A DNA stretch of 55,541 bases from Clostridiales bacterium (GTDB lineage: Bacteria; Bacillota; Desulfotomaculia; Desulfotomaculales; VENG01), in NCBI GenBank assembly GCA_016278505.1, contig JADQBQ010000022.1, positions 1 to 55,541 on the forward strand, given 5' to 3'. The position numbers were made by a program, and so were the translations under genes. Below are positions 8,654 through 16,994 of the stretch, piece by piece. Below the pieces are notes generated by a model. It had not been told where the DNA came from. It ran no database searches and saw only the letters and a list, made by a program, of their open reading frames with translations. Within the stretch, counting starts at the first letter, position 1. Each line of letters begins with the position of its first letter.

Positions 8654-8827
8654 TCAAAGAAAGTATTTTTTAACCTCTTTATGAGTAAGAACATTTCTCT
8701 CATCAGCCTGCTGTAGACTGTTACTTATTTTGCTTCTTACGTACAAACCATACATAATTTCGTCCCAGGTGACTTCTTTAGGCAAACTGTCAATTAGGCT
8801 TTTAGCTTCTTCTTTAGGCGTTACCAT
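8654..8827 (-). CDS. Small 57-residue antitoxin-like protein
   Basis: An ATG-started frame of 57 codons: KEEAKSLIDSLPKEVTWDEI, then an IMYGLYVRSKI segment and the end HKEVKKYFL. Sequences of this pattern (a charged helix, the TWDEIMY stretch, a final basic helix) are common as the small first gene of chromosomal toxin-antitoxin cassettes, usually next to a RelE-type toxin. Here it directly precedes the MNT and HEPN genes on the same strand (18-bp gap), making a three-gene module. It could be an orphan antitoxin, a transcriptional autorepressor of the module, or a third component. A start ATG, coding periodicity and operon position support it as a real gene. Confidence 0.68.
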   Translation of the reverse strand: MVTPKEEAKSLIDSLPKEVTWDEIMYGLYVRSKISNSLQQADERNVLTHKEVKKYFL

Positions 8828-8874
8828 AGACCCATACCCCTCAAAACCCTTTTACAATATTATACCCCAATATA

Positions 8875-8903
8875 TTTACAAATTGTGTTTAATAAGGTAA
8901 TAT
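8875..8903 (+). promoter_or_regulatory. Sigma-A-type promoter of the recombinase gene
   Basis: TTTACA (8875-8880), a 17-bp spacer and TAATAT (8898-8903) give a near-consensus promoter about 70 bp upstream of the recombinase start. The antitoxin operon diverges from the same region and has a TATAAT-like hexamer on the other strand at 8859-8864. Confidence 0.55.
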
Positions 8904-8968
8904 ATTATTATACCCAAACACCTGTTCTGTCAATTCAGGTTTTAACAACTAAATAAGGAGAGAAGTCT

Positions 8969-9811
8969 ATGTCTATGCAAATCCAAAGGAAGCTTGACTA
9001 TTTCTACATGGAGATGGAGTTTGCCGGTAAAAGCCCAAAAACTGTAGATACATATAAGTTTGCCATGAGGCATTTTAAAAATTTTTGCCGCATTAACAAG
9101 GTAAAGTTTGAAGAACTTACATTAAAACAGGGCAAGGTTTTTCGCAACTACCTGGCTCAGCAGGAGCTTAAACCGAATACCATCAATTTATGCATTTCTG
9201 CCCTGCGGACTTTTTATGATTATTTAGTTGATGAAGAAATTATTCTACGCAACCCGGTAAACACTGCCAAGCTGCGGGTAAAGATCCCGGAAACTCTGCC
9301 CGGCTTTTTGACCGAGCGCGAAAAGATGATTGTCTTAAACTATTTTAATGACCAGCCCAAACACGTGCGCCTGGCTTTTATGCTTATGCTCAGTGCCGGT
9401 CTGCGTATTGGCGAGTGTGCTTCACTACAGCCCCGGGATATTTTTGTCCAGGACAGTGCTTTTTTGGTATATGTAAGGGGCGGCAAGGGTGCTAAGGAAC
9501 GCCTGGCACCGATCACTGACCGGGAAACTGCTTTTGAGATAGTTAATTGGGCTGAAGAGAATAAATACAATGAAATTCTTTTTGGTCTGGCTTTTCATAC
9601 CCTGGAGTATCACGCCCGTAAGTGCCGCTTAACCACCGGGATAGATTTCCATCCTCACCGGCTGCGGCACACCTTTGCCACGGAGTTACTGCGCAAAGGC
9701 ATCGCCATCGATGTTGTTCAAGAGGCCCTGGGACACGCCAGTATCAAAACAACCCGGACTTACGCTAAAACATCCCCTACGGAAGTTATTAAACTCGCGA
9801 CTCATTTATAA
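8969..9811 (+). CDS. Tyrosine recombinase/integrase (XerC/XerD-like)
   Basis: 280 residues with the complete catalytic set of tyrosine recombinases: Arg146 in AGLRIGE, Lys173 in GGKG, His230-x-x-Arg233 in HPHRLRH, His256 in LGHAS and the nucleophile Tyr265 in TRTYAK. The N-terminal SAM-like DNA-binding domain covers about residues 5-90. AAGGAGAG lies 9 bases before the ATG. Length and architecture fit small Xer-type recombinases rather than phage integrases with long arm-binding domains. No att site or adjacent element is recognisable, so it may be an orphan XerA-like recombinase or the relic of a mobile element that brought the TA module (inference). Confidence 0.9.
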   Translation: MSMQIQRKLDYFYMEMEFAGKSPKTVDTYKFAMRHFKNFCRINKVKFEELTLKQGKVFRNYLAQQELKPNTINLCISALRTFYDYLVDEEIILRNPVNTAKLRVKIPETLPGFLTEREKMIVLNYFNDQPKHVRLAFMLMLSAGLRIGECASLQPRDIFVQDSAFLVYVRGGKGAKERLAPITDRETAFEIVNWAEENKYNEILFGLAFHTLEYHARKCRLTTGIDFHPHRLRHTFATELLRKGIAIDVVQEALGHASIKTTRTYAKTSPTEVIKLATHL

Positions 9812-9928
9812 CATAAGATCAATACAAACAGTTAATTCTAGGAAGATTAAAAAATTCCTGCCTAAATTTTGAAATTGATGGATATTTATGAAAGTTTTTT
9901 TAAAAAAAATAATTATTGCATGTGAAGC

Positions 9929-11161
9929 CTACCATGAGAAAACACTTTTGATACCCTTTTTCAATGCACTTCCGTGTTCGGCAACGTATACTGCCGCTTT
10001 AACGAATCCCCTAGTCCAAGGGCCGGCGTTAAAAAGCGGGCGTGCCAATATGGAAGGATAATCTATATCGCCGTACTTGCTAATGATATTTTGCCAGTAG
10101 GGCTTATTTAAGAACCTGAGCAAAAGGTCAATGTCACGATCACTGAAGTTTAAATAACTTTCACGGTGGCTGAGGCCGCACCGGATCTCCTGGGAAAATT
10201 CTTCGTTCCATAATAATTGGTAACGGGAAAGTGTTTTTTCGGATAAGTTATCTTCTTTTAATGCTTGGGCAGCCACTTGTGCACAAAGCTGAGCCCCTCG
10301 CATCCCCGGGTAAATGCCGCCTCCGGAAACCGGTTTAGTTTGCCATGCCGCATCCCCAACGAGCATGGCATTAGGGGCATATATTTTGGGCATCAGCCCC
10401 ATAGGTACGGTGCCCCCGGTATATTTAAGTATTTTGAAGCCCTTGAAATACTCCGGAAAGCTTTCTATGATGTGTTGGAAAAAATATCTGGGTGAATGGC
10501 CGGGCCTGGAAAAGGCGAAGCCTGTCCCTACCCGGCACATATTTTTATTTAACGGTATTAGCCAGCCAAACCAGCCTGGTGCCATATTGCGGCCGACAAA
10601 AATGTCTACTAGGTCATTTTCCTCCGGACGAGACAGCTCGACATCAGCCGCATACATTATTGCCCTAGGGCCCGTACAATTTAACCCGAGCCATTTGGCC
10701 ACCCTGGAATTAGCACCATCGGCGCCGATTATCAAACGAGCCTGGCAGCTAATCTCTTTACTGTCTGTCTGCACAAAGACCTGGAAGCCGCCGGCATTTT
10801 TTTTGAGTCCCTTGACCTTGGCACCGGTAAGCACGTCTGCCCCTGCATTTTGGGCCTGTATTGCCAGTTGACGGTCAAAGGCCGCGCGGTCCACTGCCAG
10901 GGCATGGACCTGCCCGGTTCTTATGTCAAGCATACCACCCAGGGGCGAGAGTACACGTGCTCCTGTTAATTGGTTAATGATAATGTTTTCAGAGACACCT
11001 GCCAGGTTAAGGGTGCGAGGGGAAATAAGCCCGGCGCACTGCACAGGCTCTCCTATTTCTTTGTGTTCTTCTAAAACCAGTGCATGGAAACCTTGGTTGG
11101 CCAGCATCTGGGCGGTAAAGACCCCGGACGGCCCTCCACCGACTACAATCACATCATACAT
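9929..11161 (-). CDS. FAD-dependent oxidoreductase, geranylgeranyl-reductase family
   Basis: 410 residues starting with the Rossmann dinucleotide-binding motif GGGPSG at 8-13, the GR2-type second FAD motif VGDAAWQTKPVSGGGIYPGM near 270-290, and the substrate-domain pattern of geranylgeranyl reductase/ChlP-like flavoproteins. Members reduce isoprenoid chains, including quinone tails or carotenoid/archaeal lipid precursors. It stands alone between a convergent recombinase and an unrelated lipoprotein-like gene, so the substrate cannot be read from context. Its 3' end lies about 120 bp from the convergent recombinase gene, with no clear terminator between. Confidence 0.85.
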   Translation of the reverse strand: MYDVIVVGGGPSGVFTAQMLANQGFHALVLEEHKEIGEPVQCAGLISPRTLNLAGVSENIIINQLTGARVLSPLGGMLDIRTGQVHALAVDRAAFDRQLAIQAQNAGADVLTGAKVKGLKKNAGGFQVFVQTDSKEISCQARLIIGADGANSRVAKWLGLNCTGPRAIMYAADVELSRPEENDLVDIFVGRNMAPGWFGWLIPLNKNMCRVGTGFAFSRPGHSPRYFFQHIIESFPEYFKGFKILKYTGGTVPMGLMPKIYAPNAMLVGDAAWQTKPVSGGGIYPGMRGAQLCAQVAAQALKEDNLSEKTLSRYQLLWNEEFSQEIRCGLSHRESYLNFSDRDIDLLLRFLNKPYWQNIISKYGDIDYPSILARPLFNAGPWTRGFVKAAVYVAEHGSALKKGIKSVFSW

Positions 11162-11390
11162 GGCTTAATCCTTCCAACTTGTTATGTTTTCCAGGACTAT
11201 GGTCCCAATGAAATAAGACTAATGAACCATTTTTCTCAAGAATCTCACCGGGTATAATTTAAGATGGGGGTTATGTCTGTAGTTTTGTTATATTGTTCAA
11301 ATTCTACACAACTTTTTATTGTCCTGCCCAATTAATGATAGATTTGGCTTGACTGACAATATTTCTCATAGATCGACATTGCATTCTTCC

Positions 11391-12068
11391 TCAATCGCCC
11401 ATGAACTTTAATCCATTTTTGATAAGTTGTGTTTTTCTATTGATCTTTTGACTACGGTATTCACTCTTAGCCTTTTCAACAATATTCAGGGGAAGGTTAG
11501 CCTTTAACAAATCCTGCTTCATTTGAGCCAGCAGGGCGTTAAACCTCCGGTCACATTCATCCTCTAAGGCATTTCCGGCCCCGAGGTATTTCTGGGCTAA
11601 TTTAATTACCGGCGGGTTCTCACCGTTTTGCTTATAAGTTCTGTATTCGTTCATCCCGCTTGCGGCCAGGTTATTTATCTTTGCGTCATACTCTTGCTTT
11701 AGGGCCAGGAATTTGGGCCGGTAGCGTTTTTCGATGTCGCTTACTGTGACTTCCCCTTTTTGCTCACCTGTATTTACACTATCAATCGATTTTGAGTGGG
11801 AGGAACTACCGTATTGGTCAGGGAGCGAAGAATCTTTGCTATTCTCGACTGGTTGTTTTTTTTGGCTTTTGGGTTCCGGGCTCTCTTGCCCCCCGTTATT
11901 ATGAGCTTCGTTTGCAGGTGGCATTTCTTTATTATCTGTTTTTTCTGTTTGCCGTACGGCCGAATTATCAGGTTCCTCGTAGGCAGGAGTAAGGGGATAA
12001 TAGATAACCCATAATGACATTAAACCGGCCACCAGGATCAATGTTGATGCAATCTTTATTTTTGTCAT
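11391..12068 (-). CDS. Membrane-anchored hypothetical protein
   Basis: About 225 residues from the ATG at 12068 (MTKIKIASTL), chosen because a hydrophobic signal-anchor (residues 7-25) follows directly; an upstream in-frame start at 12161 would put 31 non-typical residues in front. After the anchor comes a long low-complexity segment rich in Glu, Lys, Ser, Pro and Asn (about 30-105), then a helical C-terminal domain (about 110-220) with KRYRPKFLALKQEYDAKINN and regularly spaced charged residues suggesting a coiled coil or helical bundle. I recognise no family. Location is predicted outside the membrane, tethered at the N-terminus, and it neighbours S-layer genes, so a cell-envelope role is plausible (inference). 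Confidence 0.62.
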   Translation of the reverse strand: MTKIKIASTLILVAGLMSLWVIYYPLTPAYEEPDNSAVRQTEKTDNKEMPPANEAHNNGGQESPEPKSQKKQPVENSKDSSLPDQYGSSSHSKSIDSVNTGEQKGEVTVSDIEKRYRPKFLALKQEYDAKINNLAASGMNEYRTYKQNGENPPVIKLAQKYLGAGNALEDECDRRFNALLAQMKQDLLKANLPLNIVEKAKSEYRSQKINRKTQLIKNGLKFMGD

Positions 12069-12172
12069 ATTAACACCGTCTCTTAAAAGATTTTGAATAC
12101 TTTTTCTCCAAATAATTATCCATTCCTGCCAATTTAGACCAATACAGCTTTTGTACCGCATAATAACACAAA

Positions 12173-12213
12173 GGGGACAGGTACCTGTCCAAAAGCGGCA
12201 TGTACCTGTCCCC
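12173..12213. repeat. REP-like palindrome (GGGGACAGGTAC type)
   Basis: GGGGACAGGTAC (12173-12184) and its exact reverse complement GTACCTGTCCCC (12202-12213) enclose a 17-bp loop that itself repeats part of the arm. The same core occurs at 29484-29529 and in the loop of the hairpin at 45248-45306. A second hairpin with a T-run on the plus strand (AACACCAG/CTGGTGTT, 12214-12241) follows directly. Such palindromes are typical of REP sequences mobilised by RAYT-type Y1 transposases; none is in this window. Confidence 0.65.
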
Positions 12214-12264
12214 CAACACCAGTTAAACCCCCTGGTGTTTTTTTATTTTTACAACCTTAAATTA

Positions 12265-13869
12265 CTACGAAAAATTTACCGTAAGAGATACGTCTGTGGC
12301 ATTGCCGCTGTTATCGGTCAGCGTGCCGGTTAAGGTCATTGAATTGACTCCAAATAGCTCCTTCATATCTGCGATGGAAACTCCAATACTAACAATGAGA
12401 TCTATTGCTTCTACTGCAGTCGGCTCATTACCCTCTAAATCCTGGGGGGTTGAAATAAGATCCGAGACGAGATCTCTCAACTCTTCGGGGACTGAACTCA
12501 GGCTTAGGTTTAAGGTAGCATCTTCAGACGCGGTTACGGTGCCGCCGTTAATCATTTCTCCCTGCGGGATATCTATTTCACCTTTTCTCCCGTCCCTTAT
12601 TTCTATAGGGTATGTGTTGCTGTCAACGGAGATAGTTGCAGATACCAATTCGGGTTTGGTGTCGTCTTCCGGCGCACCCACTGGTCCGCCTCGCCCAACA
12701 CTAGGCGGGGTTTCCCCGGACGGCATTTCAAATACATCTACTTCTTGCCGGCCGGCAGACCCTACTTGCAGGTCGGAAGTTACTTCCACCGGATCATTTT
12801 CCCCTTCGGAACGCGCACGGACCGTGTATGTCCTGTCAGGCAGCACCGGAATCTTATATTCACCGTTATTGCCGGTATAGCAGTTAAAGGTAGGGTTAGT
12901 GGTGAATGATACCAGGGCATTCTCTATTCCCTTTCCGTTTTCATCCTGGAGAATACCTTCAATTATCGCTGCCGGCTGCAAGGTTAGATTAACTACAGAG
13001 GTTTCGTCCTTTGCTATTTTGACATTACTTTGGTATGCTACTTCTTTATCTGTACTGGCTGTTAAACCATACTCACCGGGTTCAAGCTCCAGTATATAGG
13101 TGCCGTCACTGCCGGTTGCAATCTCCGCCAACACCTCAAAACCATCAGCCGCGAACACTTTTATCCCTGCATTTGGTACAGCCTTGCCGTTCGAGATCAC
13201 TTTACCCCGGACACCGGTCTTGGAAAGCGGATTGTTTACGGGCTGTTCTGCGGGAGTTGTCCCTGGCCCGTATGCCAGCGCGCGGTCCAGAGAAACGACG
13301 GCTTCGGCGCGGGTGATGCCCCTTTGCGCCTGGAACATGTTATCTGGGAATCCTCCCATTAGACCGCTGGTTACGGCTGCTCCAATACTCCCGCGGGACC
13401 ATTGTGGGAAGCTGCCGGCGTCTTTAAAAATTTTAATACTTTCCACCGCGGGTTCCAGATCTAACAGTCTGACCAGGATACTGGCAACCTCCTGGCGCGA
13501 TATGGTCTTACCGGGACGGAATGTACCATCGTCATAGCCGCCGGTATACCCGGCAGCCGCGGCTGCATATACGTCGCCGGAGTACCATTTTTCCGGTTTG
13601 ACATCAGTGAAGGTAGTTGAACTGGTTTTTCCCTCTATGCCGAAGGCCCGGTTAACCAGTGTGACAAATTCAGCCCTGGTTACTTTGCCGTTGGGCTTGA
13701 AGGAACCGTCAGAGTACCCTCCAGCCAAGCCTTTGTCCGCCCATTCTTTTATTTGTTTTTCCGCCCAGTGCCCCTGCACGTCGGAAAAATCAGCGGCCAG
13801 GGCACTTGTGGCAAGCATAAAAACAAGGCACGTGGTTAAAAACAGTGTGGTTAAGCCTTTTTTATGCAT
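12265..13869 (-). CDS. Secreted SLH-domain protein with carboxypeptidase-regulatory-like domains
   Basis: About 534 residues from ATG 13869 (MHKKGLTTLFLTT), with GGGGGA about 10 bases upstream. A classical signal peptide ends in ALA before residue 26. Three SLH modules follow (about residues 26-200), each with the F-x-D-V start and the TRAE/SRQE helix; these bind pyruvylated secondary cell-wall polymers. Residues about 220-385 form two Ig-like CarboxypepD_reg repeats, and the remainder is a beta-rich region of unknown type with a Pro/Gly-rich linker. It is therefore a surface protein anchored by its N-terminus. It follows another SLH gene on the same strand but is separated from it by an intrinsic terminator, so it likely has its own promoter. 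Confidence 0.85.
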   Translation of the reverse strand: MHKKGLTTLFLTTCLVFMLATSALAADFSDVQGHWAEKQIKEWADKGLAGGYSDGSFKPNGKVTRAEFVTLVNRAFGIEGKTSSTTFTDVKPEKWYSGDVYAAAAAGYTGGYDDGTFRPGKTISRQEVASILVRLLDLEPAVESIKIFKDAGSFPQWSRGSIGAAVTSGLMGGFPDNMFQAQRGITRAEAVVSLDRALAYGPGTTPAEQPVNNPLSKTGVRGKVISNGKAVPNAGIKVFAADGFEVLAEIATGSDGTYILELEPGEYGLTASTDKEVAYQSNVKIAKDETSVVNLTLQPAAIIEGILQDENGKGIENALVSFTTNPTFNCYTGNNGEYKIPVLPDRTYTVRARSEGENDPVEVTSDLQVGSAGRQEVDVFEMPSGETPPSVGRGGPVGAPEDDTKPELVSATISVDSNTYPIEIRDGRKGEIDIPQGEMINGGTVTASEDATLNLSLSSVPEELRDLVSDLISTPQDLEGNEPTAVEAIDLIVSIGVSIADMKELFGVNSMTLTGTLTDNSGNATDVSLTVNFS

Positions 13870-14007
13870 TAAATTGCTATCCCCCTTATTTAAATTGTTT
13901 TTTAGTTGCATTTCTACCCTCCTTTAGGTATTGGTAAATGGAACTAATATATAGAATATTTTTCTTGAAAAGCATACTAAACCCTGCATGTTTTATCCAC
14001 TATGCGC

Positions 14008-14041
14008 AAAAAAAACCACTATCTGACGAAAGATAGTGGTT
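14008..14041 (-). terminator. Intrinsic terminator of the large SLH gene
   Basis: An 11-bp stem (AACCACTATCT/AGATAGTGGTT) with a 6-base loop, followed on the minus strand by eight T. It lies 14 bp after the stop of the 14055-16505 gene. The plus strand also has a T-run, so it could work both ways. Confidence 0.85.
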
Positions 14042-14054
14042 TTTTCCTTATTTC

Positions 14055-16505
14055 CTAGAGCTTATCAAATAGGCGGTATAGCATAACCGCAGCTTGCGCC
14101 CTGTTAGCCTTTTCCTCGGGTGCAAACTTTCCACCCGGCATACCGGAAACTATACCTTCCCTGACGGCCAGCGCAGCACCGTCGCGAGCCCAATCTGCTA
14201 TTTGCCCTTCGTCGGTGAAACTATCCAACTCACTGATATCACCAGGCTTAAATCCTTCGGCTGTCATAATCCTAGAGATAATAACTGCCATTTCCTGCCT
14301 GGTAATTTTACCGTTGGGATCAAATACGTCTGCTGCTTTTCCTGCTACAATATTATTAGCATAGGCTGTCGCCACAACATCCCGGTACCAGGCACCTTTG
14401 GCAACATCTTTAAAGGGCAGTTCAGAACCGTCGGATTCGGGCAAGGCCAATATTCTAACTACCAATGCCGAGAATTCCGCGCGAGTTATGTCCGCACCGG
14501 GGTCAAATGTTGAAGCCGTGCGACCGGCAACATAGCCCTTACCTGCCATGATTTCGATGGTGTCTTTTGCCCAGTCAAACTTGTTTAGATCGGCAAATGT
14601 TGTCCTCGATGTCTTGGCAAAATATTTACTGAAGTGCGATGTCTTGAACTTAACGGTACCGGTGACGGGGTCATACTTACCGCCCACCTTTTTAAGTTTA
14701 CCGTCGTCTGTCAGCAGGAATACCGATACCTCATTGGGATTTTCATTCTCTCCCAAGGTATACGGAATAGCTGCCTCTACCGGCTTTTTGAATTTACTTA
14801 CCTTTTCGCCGCCTACACTGGCATTTAAATCTACTACTACACTGTTAGACGGTATATCTTTTTTAACGCTTTCCGGAATATCCTTGCGATCTACCTTAGC
14901 AGCACCCAGGGATATATCTTTCCCTTTTGCCTCATCACCAAAAGCATCCGGCGATACAGTTATATTAGCCACTTCGGTCTTAACTTCCAGCGCATCGACT
15001 TTACTATCAGCCAAAGCATCCAGAGTACCGGCCGGAAGTGTAGTCTCCACCTGCTCTTTACCGGTGGCTGGAACCTCTATGGCTACTTTTGTTGTAATAT
15101 TTGCATTTTCCTTAAGGCCTGCTTCCTGCATACTTTCGGACATTTCTCTTGCTGCTTTCACAGCTGCTTGGGCCTTTTCTCTGATTCTTTCGGGATTTGC
15201 CACTGCAGAGGCTTTATCGCCCTCCACCGTAACTTCATCTCCACTTAGCTTGTCTGTTCCTGCTCTGTCTACTGCCTTTTGCGCTAGCTGCCCGGCCTTT
15301 TGGGCAAGAGTTTTAGCCTCTTGACCCTTGAGGGTCTCGTTTAAAGTAGCAATGGATTCTATCATCTTACCGGCAATATCCTGAGCCTTTTCTGCATCCA
15401 TCTTGTCCATGGCCTTTGATGCAGCGTCCATGGTCTTAGATGCAGCATCTGCAACCTTGTTCATGCCTTCTTCGGTAGTTACTTTGCCAGCGGTTTTAGC
15501 CAGGGAGCTAACTACCGTGGCTGCAGCATCTCCCACTTTTCCGGCTGCATCCGGGTCCTGTACACGGTCAGCGGCTTTTACCAGCGTTCCGGAAAATTCG
15601 GAAGCGGTATCTGCAACTTTCTCAGCCTCTTCGGATGTTTCTGCACTATCGGCTGCGCCATCCAGGCTGTCGGCAGCATGATCCGTGGAATCTGCAACTT
15701 CATCATCAGTAGCATCAGGATCGCTTACTGTGTCTTCGGCTTGATCAGCGGACTCGTCAGGGTCAGTAGGATCTGACACAGGACCACCGCCGCCACCGCC
15801 ACCTGGGCTGCTACCGCCATCATCAGAAGGCTCGTCGTATAAGCTAAGTTCCTGAAGAATTGATTTAAAGGTATCTAAATTATTGGTATCTAGCAAGTAT
15901 TGTCTTAGGTTTTCTACATTGGTGTAGTTTAAACCATACTTATTTGCAACTTCTTCCGAGACAGGAGAATTATCATTAAAAATCTTCTCAATATCTTCTC
16001 TAGGTATGGCCTCGTAAGGATCATAAGTCGAATTAGCTAGATCAACTGCCGTATTAATCAATTGTGTTTCTGTTACTCCGGCATCACTTAGCTTACCTAA
16101 TATTGTAGGATCAACCTCTTCTTTTACTGTATTGTAGAATGAAATAAGGCTTAACACATTACCGGAAACAAGACCATCAAAGTTGTCATTGATATAACTC
16201 TTTGCAGTAGTCATAACATCTGAGACATCTTGTTTACTTAAACCAAGATCTGCAATGGCAGTCCTTTGTTCAGGCTCCAATATGCTATTTAGAATGCTGT
16301 CGTTTTCTACAACACCTTGCGCTATGGTTACCGCTTCCAAAGCAAGATTCTTATTGCCGTCCAATGCTTGGAGTTTTTCTACCAAGTCAAGGGCAGCAGT
16401 TCCAAAATCATCTTCTGTCAAAGCCCCTGCTGCTCCTAAGCCTATTGTCAGTGCAAATAACAAGCTTAAAAGCAAGGCCATTATTTTTGATCTTTTTCCA
16501 ACCAA
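14055..16505 (-). CDS. Large SLH-domain surface protein with Ala-rich helical region
   Basis: About 816 residues. I choose TTG 16505 because GGAGGGG precedes it at the right distance and a signal peptide begins at once; an ATG 23 codons earlier would put extra residues before it. After the signal (cleavage near GAAGA-LT) come a helical domain of about 220 residues, a Ser/Gly-rich linker, then a 200-residue region extremely rich in Ala, Asp, Lys and Glu with heptad-like repeats (AADSLDGAADSAE, KTMDAASKAMDKMD), probably a long coiled rod. A beta domain follows, and three C-terminal SLH modules (about 640-816) anchor it to the wall. It is a likely S-layer-associated spacer or stalk protein. A hairpin lies upstream at 16560-16590. 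Confidence 0.85.
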   Translation of the reverse strand: MVGKRSKIMALLLSLLFALTIGLGAAGALTEDDFGTAALDLVEKLQALDGNKNLALEAVTIAQGVVENDSILNSILEPEQRTAIADLGLSKQDVSDVMTTAKSYINDNFDGLVSGNVLSLISFYNTVKEEVDPTILGKLSDAGVTETQLINTAVDLANSTYDPYEAIPREDIEKIFNDNSPVSEEVANKYGLNYTNVENLRQYLLDTNNLDTFKSILQELSLYDEPSDDGGSSPGGGGGGGPVSDPTDPDESADQAEDTVSDPDATDDEVADSTDHAADSLDGAADSAETSEEAEKVADTASEFSGTLVKAADRVQDPDAAGKVGDAAATVVSSLAKTAGKVTTEEGMNKVADAASKTMDAASKAMDKMDAEKAQDIAGKMIESIATLNETLKGQEAKTLAQKAGQLAQKAVDRAGTDKLSGDEVTVEGDKASAVANPERIREKAQAAVKAAREMSESMQEAGLKENANITTKVAIEVPATGKEQVETTLPAGTLDALADSKVDALEVKTEVANITVSPDAFGDEAKGKDISLGAAKVDRKDIPESVKKDIPSNSVVVDLNASVGGEKVSKFKKPVEAAIPYTLGENENPNEVSVFLLTDDGKLKKVGGKYDPVTGTVKFKTSHFSKYFAKTSRTTFADLNKFDWAKDTIEIMAGKGYVAGRTASTFDPGADITRAEFSALVVRILALPESDGSELPFKDVAKGAWYRDVVATAYANNIVAGKAADVFDPNGKITRQEMAVIISRIMTAEGFKPGDISELDSFTDEGQIADWARDGAALAVREGIVSGMPGGKFAPEEKANRAQAAVMLYRLFDKL

Positions 16506-16559
16506 TACTTCCCCTCCTTCCACTTCTATTGAAAACTTTAATAACTTATTTTTGTTAAG

Positions 16560-16590
16560 AAGCCCTGGAACCATGTGGCGTCCAGGGCTT
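16560..16590 (-). terminator. Hairpin between the poly-Thr gene and the SLH gene
   Basis: A 10-bp stem AAGCCCTGGA/TCCAGGGCTT with an 11-base loop. The following minus-strand text is only weakly T-rich (TTCTTAAC), so termination may be partial, letting some transcripts of the upstream operon enter the SLH gene. Confidence 0.45.
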
Positions 16591-16648
16591 CGAACGGCAA
16601 TATGTCAATACCTGAGCTGATAATTATGTCCACCCCGAGATGATGCAA

Positions 16649-16930
16649 TTAAACCAAAATTTGAACAACTTTATCGATAACAATAAACGAAAACACAAAC
16701 AGTAATGGAACAATACCGACATTTAATACCTTGTCCAACGCCGCTGCACCGGAACTGACTTGTAACTCACCACCGGAACTCACCGCTGCTCCTGCCAGTT
16801 CTTTAACAACTAGCAAAACAATCAACGAAATGACTGCCAACAAGCCGATTTCCGACACCATGGCCGCACCGGATGCTGTAGTGGTAGTGGTGGTAGTAGT
16901 GGTAGTAGTGGTGGTTACTGTAGAAATCAT
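16649..16930 (-). CDS. Small membrane protein with a 13-residue poly-threonine run
   Basis: 93 residues beginning MISTV and then 13 consecutive Thr (residues 6-18), encoded by mixed ACC/ACT codons plus one ACA. Two hydrophobic segments follow (about 27-45 and 72-92) separated by a short Gly/Ser-rich loop. The ATG has GGGGGGA at a good distance. I do not recognise a characterised family. It sits downstream of the CPBP protease and DUF1616 genes in the riboswitch-led operon, and upstream of a large SLH gene, so it is probably a small exported or membrane component that the protease could process (inference). The Thr run might be a glycosylation target. Confidence 0.72.
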   Translation of the reverse strand: MISTVTTTTTTTTTTTTTASGAAMVSEIGLLAVISLIVLLVVKELAGAAVSSGGELQVSSGAAALDKVLNVGIVPLLFVFSFIVIDKVVQILV

Positions 16931-16994
16931 AATATCCCCCCTTTCGACAAAAAGAAGTTATCTTAAAGTATAACACTGAAAGGAAAATATTTCA

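Noticed and set aside
10314-10871. 185-codon frame opposite the geranylgeranyl-reductase-like gene
   Set aside because: It is the complementary shadow of a well-supported flavoprotein gene.
14548-15324. Long open frame opposite the large SLH gene
   Set aside because: It mirrors the Ala/Asp/Lys-rich repeats on the other strand and has no ribosome site or recognisable domain.
16560-16590. Second GEMM riboswitch upstream of the SLH gene
   Set aside because: The hairpin lacks the GGCAAACC and CGCAAAGCC core motifs; it is a simple stem.
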